From JAAZMF01 sp036786445 (GTDB lineage Bacteria; Bacillota; Limnochordia; DTU087): 29,333 bases of DNA. The stretch is from positions 1 to 29,333 of the forward strand of contig DAIQRD010000019.1 in NCBI GenBank assembly GCA_036786445.1, given 5' to 3'. Made by a program: the position numbers and the translations under genes. Under the pieces are notes generated by a model. It made no database searches, was not told the origin of the DNA, and worked only from the letters and a program-made list of their open reading frames with translations. This document shows, in pieces, positions 21,543 to 29,275 of the stretch (positions are counted from its first letter, which is position 1; every line of letters begins with the position of its first letter).

Positions 21543-23213
21543 CTATGACAAACCGACAATAGTTCCATCGGGGGCAACATCAATTCTGTTGGCTGCAGGT
21601 GTTTTTGGCAACCCCGGCATAGTCATCATGTCGCCGGTGAGTGGCACCAGAAAGCCCGCACCCAACGATGCCCTTACTTCCCTGACTGTCAGGGTCCACC
21701 CGGTGGGCGCGCCCTTAAGTGCAGGATTATCCGACAGAGAGTGCTGGGTTTTGGCTACACACAAAGGTAAATTGCCATAGCCCATATCAGTCAGCGAAGC
21801 AATATCCTGCTCTGCCCTGGTAGTATAGACAACACCATCGGCTCCATAGATCTCCCGAGCCAAAATATCCATTTTCTCTTTCACCGACAGCTTCCAATCA
21901 TACAAGGGTTGAAATTCATTATCATCCTCAGCTAGAGCTGCCAAAACCGCCTCGGCTAGCTCCTGCCCTCCTAGACCGCCCTTAGACACCACTTCCGATA
22001 TAGCAGCCTTCACTCCCAGGCGTCGGCAGGCTTGCTCTACTAGCTCCAACTCCTCCGCGGCATCTGTGGGAAACCGGTTGATAGCCACTACAACAGGCAG
22101 GCCGAATTTCTGCAGATTTGCTATGTGCTTCTCTAGATTGCTAAGACCCCTGCCCAGAGCTTCCAGGTTGGTCTTGGCAACATGTTCCCGAGGGACTCCC
22201 CCATGCATGTTCAGGGCTCGGACCGAAGCCACCAACACAGCTACATCGGGGGTTAGACCGCTATAACCGTGAACGATATCGAAAAATTTCTCTGCCCCCA
22301 GATCAGCTGCAAATCCACCTTCAGTCACCACATAGTCAACTAACTTCAATGCCAAGCGGGTAGCGATAACGCTGTTATTGCCATGGGCTATGTTGGCAAA
22401 GGGACCCCCATGAATAAAGGCAGGTTGACCCTCTAGAGTCTGCACCAAATTGGGCTTTAAGGCATCTTTAAGCAAAACAGCCAGTGACCCGATGACACCA
22501 AGATCTCGGGCATAAACCGGTTCCTTACCCCGAGTGTAGCCCACCAGCATCTGACCTAACCGAAGTTTCAAGTCCTCCATATCCTTTGCTAAGCATAGGA
22601 TAGCCATGATTTCTGAAGCTACGGTGATATCAAAACCCGATTCCCGTGTTACGCCATCTCCTGGCCCACCCATCCCCACCACGATGTTACGCAGCTGCCG
22701 ATCGTTCATATCCATTACCCGGCGCCACAGCACCCGTTTGGGATCGATATCCAGCTCATTGCCCTGGACAATATGGTTGTCTATGATTGCTGCCAGAAGG
22801 TTATGAGCAGTCGTGACCGCATGAATATCCCCAGTAAAATGGAGGTTAATATCCTCCATAGGCACTACCTGAGCATAGCCGCCCCCAGCTGCTCCTCCTT
22901 TGATACCAAAGGTAGGACCTAAGGAGGGCTCCCTCAGACAAGCCATGGTTCGTTTACCCAATTGCCCCAAGGCCTGAACTAGGCCAATGGCAGTGCATGT
23001 CTTGCCTTCGCCAGCGGCAGTAGCTGTAATAGCCGTTGTGTAGATGAGTTTACCGTTGGGCCGGCCCTTGACCCTTTCCCACACCTCAGGACCAATCTTG
23101 GCTTTATACCTGCCATACAATTCCAAGTCATCTTGGCTAAGCTCTAGTTCTTCGGCAACCTCCTGAATCCCTCGCAACCTGGCACCCTGGGCAATCTCTA
23201 TGTCACTTAACAT
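21543..23213 (-). CDS. fhs: formate-tetrahydrofolate ligase with altered P-loop
   Basis: This enzyme makes 10-formyltetrahydrofolate from formate, tetrahydrofolate and ATP. In acetogens it is a step of the Wood-Ljungdahl pathway; in others it supplies C1 units for purine and formyl-Met synthesis. The 556-residue length matches the family. Motifs include CLREPSLGPTFGIKGGAAGGGYAQV, MEDINLHFTGDIHA, PAFIHGGPFANIAHGNNS and TEGGFAADLGAEKF. The ATP loop reads TATAAGEGKTC (63-73) where nearly all homologs have TPTPAGEGKTT; both prolines are alanine. The ATG at 23213 is preceded by AAAGGGAG at 7 nt; an upstream ATG at 23231 overlaps no better site. No other Wood-Ljungdahl gene is in the window, so acetogenesis cannot be claimed. 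Confidence 0.96.
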   Translation of the reverse strand: MLSDIEIAQGARLRGIQEVAEELELSQDDLELYGRYKAKIGPEVWERVKGRPNGKLIYTTAITATAAGEGKTCTAIGLVQALGQLGKRTMACLREPSLGPTFGIKGGAAGGGYAQVVPMEDINLHFTGDIHAVTTAHNLLAAIIDNHIVQGNELDIDPKRVLWRRVMDMNDRQLRNIVVGMGGPGDGVTRESGFDITVASEIMAILCLAKDMEDLKLRLGQMLVGYTRGKEPVYARDLGVIGSLAVLLKDALKPNLVQTLEGQPAFIHGGPFANIAHGNNSVIATRLALKLVDYVVTEGGFAADLGAEKFFDIVHGYSGLTPDVAVLVASVRALNMHGGVPREHVAKTNLEALGRGLSNLEKHIANLQKFGLPVVVAINRFPTDAAEELELVEQACRRLGVKAAISEVVSKGGLGGQELAEAVLAALAEDDNEFQPLYDWKLSVKEKMDILAREIYGADGVVYTTRAEQDIASLTDMGYGNLPLCVAKTQHSLSDNPALKGAPTGWTLTVREVRASLGAGFLVPLTGDMMTMPGLPKTPAANRIDVAPDGTIVGLS

Positions 23214-23355
23214 ACACAGCTCCCTTTCCATAAAAACTGAAATATAGCCTTATCCCCATAATGCCCTGGCCGACGGGCTTGTACCATATATGCTAACAGT
23301 ATTTCCACAAAGAGACAAAAGGTTCCTTCTGCCACCTCGGACCGCCAATTCAAAT

Positions 23356-23381
23356 CCCCCGGCTGTATCGCCCGCCGGGGG
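23356..23381 (-). promoter_or_regulatory. strong hairpin in the fhs upstream region
   Basis: Perfect 8-bp GC-rich arms CCCCCGGC (23356-23363) and GCCGGGGG (23374-23381) surround a 10-nt loop. It lies 6 bp downstream of the T-run of the terminator at 23387-23416 (minus strand) and about 140 bp upstream of fhs. There is no T-run after it. I do not recognise a riboswitch class here. Confidence 0.5.
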
Positions 23382-23386
23382 AATAG

Positions 23387-23416
23387 AAAAAAGGAGCCTA
23401 CAGTGATCTGTGCTCC
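23387..23416 (-). terminator. intrinsic terminator between repeat array and fhs
   Basis: On the minus strand: GGAGC (23416-23412), an inner ACAG/CTGT pairing with loop ATCA, GCTCC (23397-23393), then six T residues (23392-23387). The 5' arm lies inside the first unit of the repeat array. It would end transcripts coming from glyS-rex through the array, or act as an attenuator of fhs if fhs is read from further upstream. Confidence 0.7.
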
Positions 23417-23779
23417 GACCAACGTACCTCCCTACAGATCCCGCAGCAACCTTCCGGCTGCTACAGAACCCTACGGAAACTACGCTGATCTTTGCCCGAC
23501 CACCACGGATAGCGGTCAGAACCCATGATAACCTCATGGCCACCATAGATCCTTAAGCAACCCGGGGTGATCTTGGCCCGGCTATTACAGATCCCTACAG
23601 AGCCAGCAACAGCTTACTCAGCTGTTACCAACCCCTACAAGACCCGTAATAACCTTGGCTCCAGCGAAAACCGATCCCATACCTAGAACCGGTTTTGGCC
23701 TTTGCTCGACCCATACAGATCCTGGCTAGAACCCGTATGGATCTGCGCTCGACCACTATAGACCCCTCTACAGCCCAAC
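23404..23779. repeat. diverged tandem repeat array, about nine units of 39-44 bp
   Basis: The 376-bp stretch between rex and fhs splits into units starting near 23404, 23447, 23486, 23529, 23568, 23611, 23650, 23694 and 23738. The first six alternate 43 and 39 bp, giving an 82-bp period repeated three times. Shared blocks on the plus strand are a start like TGATCTTGGCCCGACCA or TAACCTTGGCTCCA, a middle TACAGATCC, and an end CTACAGAACCC. Similarity is partial, so the array is old or under structural selection. On the minus strand several units fold, for example GCAGCC-GGAA-GGTTGC in 23440-23465 and AACAGCT/AGCTGTT at 23608-23626. A period that is not a multiple of 3 and the lack of a credible frame argue that it is noncoding. 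Confidence 0.7.
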
Positions 23780-23834
23780 ACCTTGGGCTGCATTAGTAGG
23801 ATGTCCCGAATCACTATTAGTATACACCGGGCAC

Positions 23835-24470
23835 TCAATCACCAATGTAGTACGCTAGCCGCTGCAATTCCAGGCTCAAGTCTGCATTGGCCACATGAAT
23901 ATTCCCAGGGACATCCAAATTAACCGGAGCGAAATTCAGGATCGCTCTAACACCAGCATCGGTCAGTGCAGTGCCCACTGCTTGGGCTGCCTCCGCGGGC
24001 ACAGTGATAATAGCCATCTCAATTTCCATCTCAGGAACTACACTTGCGATATCATCGAGATGAAAAACCGGGATATCATCAATGGTTGTGCCTACCAAAT
24101 TGGGATTCACATCAAAGAGTGCTACCAACTTGATGGTAAAAATGGGGTCTTCCACAAAACGACGGCGGTTGTAGCGGGCTAGAGCATGCCCTAAACTACC
24201 CACACCTACGAGGGCCATGTGGATAGGTGCATCTAGATGGAGAATTTTGCGCAGCTCATCCTGGAGAAACTCTACATCGTAGCCCACCCCTTGTTTCCCG
24301 AATTCTCCAAACCAAGCCAAATCCTTGCGGACCAACGCAGGCCGGACACTGGCTCTAGCGCCTAGCTCCTGAGAAGATATCGATGCTTGTTTCTCTTTCA
24401 CATCCTCCAATACCCGCAAGTACAAAGGCAGCCGGCGGATCACAGCGTCGGAAATCCTTTTCCATGCCAA
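23835..24470 (-). CDS. rex: redox-sensing transcriptional repressor Rex
   Basis: Rex senses the NADH/NAD ratio and represses fermentation and respiration genes when NADH is low. The 211-residue product has the N-terminal winged helix (ISDAVIRRLPLYLRVL, then SSQELGARASVRPALVRKDLAWFGEFGKQGVGY). The Rossmann domain starts with HMALVGVGSLGHALARY, and a C-terminal helix crosses to the partner subunit. I chose TTG at 24470 behind GGGGAGGGA. The frame is open to an ATG at 24521, but family members begin at KRISDAVI. It follows glyS by 53 bp, probably in one transcript. I looked for a Rex operator (TTGTGAA-type inverted repeat) ahead of fhs and found only half-site-like sequence. Confidence 0.93.
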   Translation of the reverse strand: MAWKRISDAVIRRLPLYLRVLEDVKEKQASISSQELGARASVRPALVRKDLAWFGEFGKQGVGYDVEFLQDELRKILHLDAPIHMALVGVGSLGHALARYNRRRFVEDPIFTIKLVALFDVNPNLVGTTIDDIPVFHLDDIASVVPEMEIEMAIITVPAEAAQAVGTALTDAGVRAILNFAPVNLDVPGNIHVANADLSLELQRLAYYIGD

Positions 24471-24523
24471 GTCTGCTTCCCTCCCCAAGGAGTATCTACA
24501 CCCCGTATCGCTCCAGCCCATGG

Positions 24524-25909
24524 CTAGTAAGCTATCTTACCCTCAAGGTGCGCGACGAGTTCATTGATGGGCAGCCGGATCTGCTCCATAGTGTCCCGAT
24601 CCCGGATAGTAACAGCTTGATCCTCCAGAGAATCAAAATCAAAAGTAATACAGAAGGGTGTCCCAACCTCATCCTGTCGGCGGTAGCGTCTCCCGATACT
24701 ACCAGCATCGTCATAGTCGACGGAGAAATGACGCCTCAGTAGATCGTAGACTTTCTCCGCTTCAGGACCTAGCCGCTTGGATAGTGGCAAAATAGCCGCC
24801 TTGTACGGCGCTAGATATGGATGTAAGCGCAAGACATTTCTAGTATCACCGTCTTCGAGTTTTTCTTCCTGATAGGCATCGGCGAGGAACATCAAGCACA
24901 GTCGGTCAACACCAACAGAGGGTTCAACAACGTAAGGCACGTATTTCTCATTGGTAAAGGGATCCATATATGTCAGATCTTCACCTGTCGCCTCACCGTG
25001 CTGACGCAAATCATAGTCAGTGCGATTGGCTATCCCCCACAGTTCACCCCAGCCAAAGGGATACCGGTATTCGATGTCTGTTGTAGCTTTGCTGTAATGG
25101 GATAGCTCTTCTTGGGCATGCTCTCGCATACGGATACGTTCGTGAGCTATGCCCAAATCCAACAGCCAGTCCATGCAGAAGGTTTTCCAATATTCATACC
25201 ATTCCATGTCGGTGCCTGGCGCGCAGAAAAACTGCAATTCCATCTGCTCGAATTCTCTGGTGCGAAAGATGAAGTTGCCAGGGGTAATCTCATTGCGGAA
25301 GGATTTGCCTATCTGCCCAATGCCGAAGGGGACCTTCTTGCGACTAGTACGCAAGACATTTTTGAAATTGACGAAGATCCCTTGAGCAGTCTCCGGCCTA
25401 AGGTAGACTTCTGACAGGGCATCTTCTGTTACGCCTTGGAAGGTCTTGAACATGAGGTTGAACTGGCGGATATCGGTAAAGTCACGACCACCGCACCGGG
25501 GGCAAGCCAGATTCTCTTCCCGGATATATTCGAGCATCCGCTCCTCAGACCAACCATCAGCTACTGCAGCTTGGTCTTTTTTTGCCATATGCGCCTCGAT
25601 GAGCTTGTCCGCTCTAAATCTAGCCTTACATTGCCGGCAATCGATGAGGGGATCACTAAAACCACCGACATGGCCAGAAACCACCCAAGTCTGTGGGTTC
25701 ATGAGTATAGCAGCATCAAGGCCAACATTGTGGGATGACTCCTGGATAAACTTCTTCCACCAAGCCCTTTTGATATTGTTCTTAAGCTCAACACCCAGTG
25801 GCCCATAATCCCACGTATTTGCTAAGCCCCCATATATTTCTGAGCCAGGGTAGACAAACCCCCTAGATTTGGACAGTGACACAATCTGATCCATAGTCTT
25901 CTCCGTCAT
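24524..25909 (-). CDS. glyS: glycyl-tRNA synthetase, homodimeric type
   Basis: This class II enzyme charges tRNA-Gly. The 461-residue, single-chain alpha2 type starts with DQIVSLSKSRGFVYPGSEIYGG. It contains motif 1 sequence, FRNEITPGNFIFRTREFEQME (motif 2), and PSVGVDRLCLMFL (motif 3). A four-cysteine zinc site is visible: CRQCKARF plus CPRCGG about 50 residues later. The C-terminal anticodon domain ends with DRDTMEQIRLPINELVAHL. The start is ATG at 25909, 8 nt after AAGGAG; the open frame reaches 25936 without a site. The gene heads the glyS-rex transcript from a promoter at 25959-25988. Many Clostridia have the unrelated alpha2beta2 GlyQ/GlyS form instead. Confidence 0.97.
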   Translation of the reverse strand: MTEKTMDQIVSLSKSRGFVYPGSEIYGGLANTWDYGPLGVELKNNIKRAWWKKFIQESSHNVGLDAAILMNPQTWVVSGHVGGFSDPLIDCRQCKARFRADKLIEAHMAKKDQAAVADGWSEERMLEYIREENLACPRCGGRDFTDIRQFNLMFKTFQGVTEDALSEVYLRPETAQGIFVNFKNVLRTSRKKVPFGIGQIGKSFRNEITPGNFIFRTREFEQMELQFFCAPGTDMEWYEYWKTFCMDWLLDLGIAHERIRMREHAQEELSHYSKATTDIEYRYPFGWGELWGIANRTDYDLRQHGEATGEDLTYMDPFTNEKYVPYVVEPSVGVDRLCLMFLADAYQEEKLEDGDTRNVLRLHPYLAPYKAAILPLSKRLGPEAEKVYDLLRRHFSVDYDDAGSIGRRYRRQDEVGTPFCITFDFDSLEDQAVTIRDRDTMEQIRLPINELVAHLEGKIAY

Positions 25910-25958
25910 AATTAGACTCCTTCCCGCCCAATACATGGAACATTTAGGTTCTTGCCCT

Positions 25959-25988
25959 ATTATACCCGCACCTGACCATTCTCTGCAA
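25959..25988 (-). promoter_or_regulatory. promoter for glyS-rex
   Basis: On the minus strand: TATAAT (25964-25959), exact, with TTGCAG (25988-25983) 18 bp upstream, a 3 of 6 match. It gives a leader of about 40 nt, too short for a T-box, which is a common glyS control in Firmicutes. Confidence 0.55.
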
Positions 25989-26014
25989 ATCTCAAATCCG
26001 TGCCCGTCCCCCTC

Positions 26015-26042
26015 TTGCTACCGAATGAGAAAGGAGTATACT
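26015..26042 (+). promoter_or_regulatory. promoter for the fucose-isomerase-like gene
   Basis: TTGCTA (26015-26020), 16-bp spacer, TATACT (26037-26042). It is divergent from the glyS promoter. The gap between the two -35 regions is 26 bp, so a shared regulator site is possible. Confidence 0.55.
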
Positions 26043-26094
26043 CTTCCAGTGACGAACTACACGGTAGCATAAAAGTACGGCGAGACTCGCTTGG

Positions 26095-26112
26095 TAGCGA
26101 CGTCATTCGCTA
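26095..26112 (+). promoter_or_regulatory. inverted repeat just before the ribosome site of the fucose-isomerase-like gene
   Basis: TAGCGA (26095-26100) and TCGCTA (26107-26112) are perfect 6-bp arms with a 6-nt centre, directly before AGGAGGAG. In the mRNA it would be a hairpin beside the ribosome site; in DNA it lies about 50 bp after the -10. A further odd palindrome GCGAGACTCGC is at 26080-26090. Confidence 0.4.
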
Positions 26113-26129
26113 GAGGAGGAGATGTACGA

Positions 26130-27539
26130 GTGCCCCAGATTACTCTAGGTCTGATCATCGGCAATCGCGATTTTTTCCCCGACAGTCTGTGTGAAGAAGG
26201 GCGCCGCGAAATCATCCAGGTCCTAGAAGAACAGGGCTTCAAGGTCATAGCCCTCTCTCCCCAGGATACAAACCTAGGAACCGCGGAAACCTGGGAGGAT
26301 GCGCAAAAGTGTGCCGCCCTCTTTAAGAAACACCGTGATGAGATCGATGGCATTCTAGTGACATTGCCCAATTTCGGTGACGAACGGGGTGTAGCCAACT
26401 CCATACGGTTATCCGGGCTAAAGGTACCGGTGTTGGTACATGCCTTTGCCGACGACCCTAGTAAGATGGATATTACCCGCCGAAGAGATAGTTTCTGTGG
26501 GAAACTCTCCGTCTGTAACAACTTGAGACAATATGGCATCCCATTTTCCCTAACGAGTAAGCATACTGTCGCCCCTGGTGATCCGTCATTTGCAGCAGAT
26601 TTGCAGTGGTTTGCTGGAGTCTGCCGGATCATCAAAACTCTTCGAGGAGCCCGGGTTGGTGCCATTGGCACCCGACCACCGAATTTCACTACAATGCGCT
26701 ACAGTGAGAAACTATTGGAGGCCGCTGGCATCTCTGTAGAGCCTCTGGACTTGTCAGAGGTTTTCGGCCGCATCAATCGCCTAACCGATGATGATCCCGT
26801 CGTCCAAGAGCGCTTCCTTGCCACTAAGAATTACATCAAGACAACCGGTATCCCACAGGATGCCTTGCTGAAGATGGCCAAATTCGGTGTCGTTGTCGAT
26901 GGATGGGTCAAAGACAATGATCTCATTGGTACCGCCATTCAGTGCTGGACATCTATGGAAGAGTTTTTCGGTATTGTCCCCTGCACAGTCATGAGTATGA
27001 TGAGCAACAGCCTCCTACCCAGCGCATGTGAGGTCGATATACCTGGTCTCATAGGCATGATCGCACTTCAAGCAGCTTCCTTGAAACCCAGCGCTCTCAT
27101 AGACTGGAACAATAACTTTGGAGACGATTGCAACAAGGCCGTAGCCTTCCACTGCAGCAATTTCCCGAAAGACCTCTTGGAAGATGCTAGCATGGCCTAC
27201 CAAGACATCATCGCTGGTACCGTAGGCAAGGAGAACACCTATGGGACAGTCACCGGTAAGATCAAATCAGGCCCCTTTAGCTATGCTCGAGTAAGTACCG
27301 ACGACATCAATGGGACGATCCGGGCATATGTAGGGGAAGGGCAGTTCACCGATGATACGATAACGACATTTGGGGGCTACGGAGTATTGGAGATTCCCGA
27401 TTTACAATGTCTCCTAAAACACATCTGCAACAATGGTTTTGAACACCATGTAGCCATCAACCTCTCCCAAGTCGCTTCAGCAGTCAATGAAGCCTTCAGC
27501 AACTATCTGGGCTGGGACGTCTACTATCATCAGGGGTAA
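26130..27539 (+). CDS. L-fucose/L-arabinose isomerase family protein
   Basis: The 469-residue product belongs to the fucose/arabinose isomerase fold (COG2407), whose members interconvert aldoses and ketoses with a divalent metal. Candidate metal ligands are the Glu in LLPSACEVDIPGLIGM, the Asp in IDWNNNFGDD, the His in VAFHCSNFP and the His in FEHHVAIN near the C terminus. The N-terminal part (ITLGLIIGNRDFFPDSLCEE, then GILVTLPNFGDERG) is the Rossmann-like substrate domain. The substrate cannot be read from the sequence. The start is GTG at 26130, about 9 nt after AGGAGGAG; the frame is open to 26091 without a site. It is the only plus-strand gene, with its own promoter and terminator, and has no sugar kinase or transporter beside it. 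Confidence 0.85.
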   Translation: MPQITLGLIIGNRDFFPDSLCEEGRREIIQVLEEQGFKVIALSPQDTNLGTAETWEDAQKCAALFKKHRDEIDGILVTLPNFGDERGVANSIRLSGLKVPVLVHAFADDPSKMDITRRRDSFCGKLSVCNNLRQYGIPFSLTSKHTVAPGDPSFAADLQWFAGVCRIIKTLRGARVGAIGTRPPNFTTMRYSEKLLEAAGISVEPLDLSEVFGRINRLTDDDPVVQERFLATKNYIKTTGIPQDALLKMAKFGVVVDGWVKDNDLIGTAIQCWTSMEEFFGIVPCTVMSMMSNSLLPSACEVDIPGLIGMIALQAASLKPSALIDWNNNFGDDCNKAVAFHCSNFPKDLLEDASMAYQDIIAGTVGKENTYGTVTGKIKSGPFSYARVSTDDINGTIRAYVGEGQFTDDTITTFGGYGVLEIPDLQCLLKHICNNGFEHHVAINLSQVASAVNEAFSNYLGWDVYYHQG

Positions 27540-27563
27540 GCTAGCACCATATTCCCATGACAC

Positions 27564-27592
27564 AAAACCAAGGGCTATAGCCCTTGGTTTTT
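27564..27592. terminator. bidirectional terminator between the isomerase-like gene and rlmH
   Basis: A perfect inverted repeat AAAACCAAGGGCT/AGCCCTTGGTTTT with a 2-nt centre. On the plus strand the stem is followed by TTTTT (27588-27592). On the minus strand the A-run at its other end gives TTTT. It serves the two convergent genes, 25 bp after one stop and 12 bp after the other. Confidence 0.92.
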
Positions 27593-27603
27593 CCATGGTG
27601 TAT

Positions 27604-28086
27604 CTAGTGGTGATATGACTCTCCCCGGGTAATGGTAAACCAGCGGTATATTTGCTCCATGAGGATTAGCCGCATCAGCTGGTGGGGGAAAGTGAGGTGC
27701 GAAAATGAAAGACGCAGATGTGCCCTATCTATAATCGAAGAATGCAAGCCCAGGGCTCCCCCTATGATAAAGACAATATGGCTCGACCCTTCCACACCCA
27801 ATCTCGCCACTAAGTCAGCCAAGTGCTCTGATGATCGCATCTCGCCCCGTACATCCAATGCTACAATGTAACTCCTAGGGGGTATGACCCTTTGTAGGCG
27901 CTCCGCCTCTCTTGCCTTCACCATCTCCAACTGAGCCGGTGAATGCCCATCTCGAAAGGGTTCGTCCTTTACTTCAACTATCTTGAGCTGGCAGTAAGAC
28001 CGCAGCCGTTTGGCATATTCAGCAATACCCTTTGTCAAATAAGCTTCCCTAATTCTGCCCACTGCCACTATGGTGACCTGCATCAT
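27604..28086 (-). CDS. rlmH: 23S rRNA pseudouridine-1915 N3-methyltransferase RlmH
   Basis: RlmH is a SPOUT (knotted) methyltransferase that modifies a pseudouridine in helix 69 of 23S rRNA. The 160-residue product has the typical QVTIVAVGRIREAYLTKGIAEYAKRL start, VIFIIGGALGLHSSII (SAM-binding knot region) and FPHQLMRLILMEQIYRWFTI with the C-terminal RGESYHH (usually RGEPYHK). I chose ATG at 28086, 7 nt after AGGGGG; the next codon is also ATG and would give 159 residues. The frame is open to 28131 without a better site. It starts 53 bp after the HtrA gene and is probably cotranscribed with it, a common pairing in Firmicutes. Confidence 0.96.
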   Translation of the reverse strand: MMQVTIVAVGRIREAYLTKGIAEYAKRLRSYCQLKIVEVKDEPFRDGHSPAQLEMVKAREAERLQRVIPPRSYIVALDVRGEMRSSEHLADLVARLGVEGSSHIVFIIGGALGLHSSIIDRAHLRLSFSHLTFPHQLMRLILMEQIYRWFTITRGESYHH

Positions 28087-28138
28087 TAAATGGCCCCCTG
28101 CTCTAGATAGGTCGAGGGGGGCTGGGGCCAAATCCCAC

Positions 28139-29275
28139 TTACAAGTTTGCTGTAGCTACCAATTCGGCATCGTTGCGGAAAAAGGTGATGCTGATTGCTC
28201 CCCCATGGCCGGCCCGCCGCACCTGAGCTACTAATTCTTCCATGGTGCGCACTTCCCTGCCACCCGCCTCCGTGATTATATCTCCCGGCTGCAATCCTGC
28301 GTCAGCTGCGGGACCTCCATCCACTACTTCTACAAGATATATGCCAGTTTTCACCGGCAATGTAACACCAGTCTCCCGCTGGTAACGGGTGGCAAAGACC
28401 TCATCTATAGTGCCTCCCAATATCCCCAGCCGCAAGATCCTACCATGCGCGATGAGTTCAGCCATTATCTCACGGGCAGTATTAATAGGTATAGCAAAGC
28501 CTATGCCTTGTGCTCTTTCTATGATGGCAGTGTTGATTCCAACAACCCGTCCTTCTAGATCCAAAAGCGGTCCCCCACTATTGCCGGGGTTAATGGAAGC
28601 ATCTGTTTGAATCACACCCTCAATCTGCAAATTATATTCAGGGTCAACTAACAGACCTCTCCCCAAGGCACTAACTAACCCCAAGGTTACAGAGCTTTCA
28701 AAACCATAAGGGTTGCCAATGGCGATCACAAACTGCCCCACCTTCAGTTGGTCGGAGTCTCCCAGATCAGCTACTGGCAAATCTTTGCCGTCAATCTTGA
28801 GGACGGCTAGATCCGTGAATGGATCGGCTCCAACCAACCTGCCCCGATAGGGATCTTGTCGTTCGGGCAACAAGACCTTGATCTCCGTAGCTTCTGCCAC
28901 AACGTGATTGTTGGTGAGGATGTGTCCTGCTTTGTCAACAATCACCCCAGACCCAATGCCTTCCCGCTCTTGCACAATCTGCCCGGCAAAGAAATGATCA
29001 ATAACAGCCTTTTCCTTTGTCATGATCTTGACGACGGCAGGGCCCACATTTTCCACTACGCCAACAGTGGCGGCTTCCAGCTCAGTCAACACATTGAGCC
29101 CAGCGCGGTCAGTATCAGTCTGTGGTTTTTCTGCCTTGATCTTGGCAGGATCAGGTGGGTAAGAGCTAGCCCCCCATCGCTGATCAACCCACCAACCACT
29201 AAGTAACCCAATGGTACCACAGACAATGAGGATGATTATGAGTTCCCGGCGGTTCGAAAAGCGTTTCCCTGACAT
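28139..29275 (-). CDS. HtrA/DegP-type serine protease with PDZ domain
   Basis: This is an envelope quality-control protease. The 378-residue protein has an N-terminal membrane anchor (about 10-28, IIILIVCGTIGLLSGWW), then a trypsin-like domain with the full triad: His124 in LTNNHVV, Asp155 in FTDLAVL and Ser233 in NPGNSGGP. One C-terminal PDZ domain (about 285-370) contains GIYLVEVVDGGPAADAGLQPGDIITEAGG. This is the HtrA/YyxA layout of Firmicutes, where rlmH often follows the gene, as here. The start is ATG at 29275 behind GAGGGAGAG. The promoter lies mostly outside the window. Confidence 0.95.
   Translation of the reverse strand: MSGKRFSNRRELIIILIVCGTIGLLSGWWVDQRWGASSYPPDPAKIKAEKPQTDTDRAGLNVLTELEAATVGVVENVGPAVVKIMTKEKAVIDHFFAGQIVQEREGIGSGVIVDKAGHILTNNHVVAEATEIKVLLPERQDPYRGRLVGADPFTDLAVLKIDGKDLPVADLGDSDQLKVGQFVIAIGNPYGFESSVTLGLVSALGRGLLVDPEYNLQIEGVIQTDASINPGNSGGPLLDLEGRVVGINTAIIERAQGIGFAIPINTAREIMAELIAHGRILRLGILGGTIDEVFATRYQRETGVTLPVKTGIYLVEVVDGGPAADAGLQPGDIITEAGGREVRTMEELVAQVRRAGHGGAISITFFRNDAELVATANL

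Noticed and set aside
23217..23400. Tetrahydrofolate riboswitch ahead of fhs
   Set aside because: I could not find the conserved core sequences of that riboswitch; only simple hairpins are visible.
23213..23400. Rex operator ahead of fhs
   Set aside because: Only a TTGTGGAAA half-site-like sequence is seen near 23306-23314, without the inverted partner.
23250..23546. Open frame of 98 codons on the minus strand running through part of the repeat array
   Set aside because: It has no ribosome site, does not follow the repeat period (82 is not a multiple of 3), contains the terminator and hairpin, and its product resembles nothing I know.
23404..23779. CRISPR array
   Set aside because: The units are adjacent and diverged throughout, with no identical repeats separated by unique spacers, and no cas gene is in the window.
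25910..25964. Glycine T-box ahead of glyS
   Set aside because: The interval from promoter to start is about 40-50 nt, far too short.
26057..26689. Open frame of 210 codons antisense to the isomerase-like gene
   Set aside because: It is the mirror of a well-supported gene, with no ribosome site and an unnatural composition.
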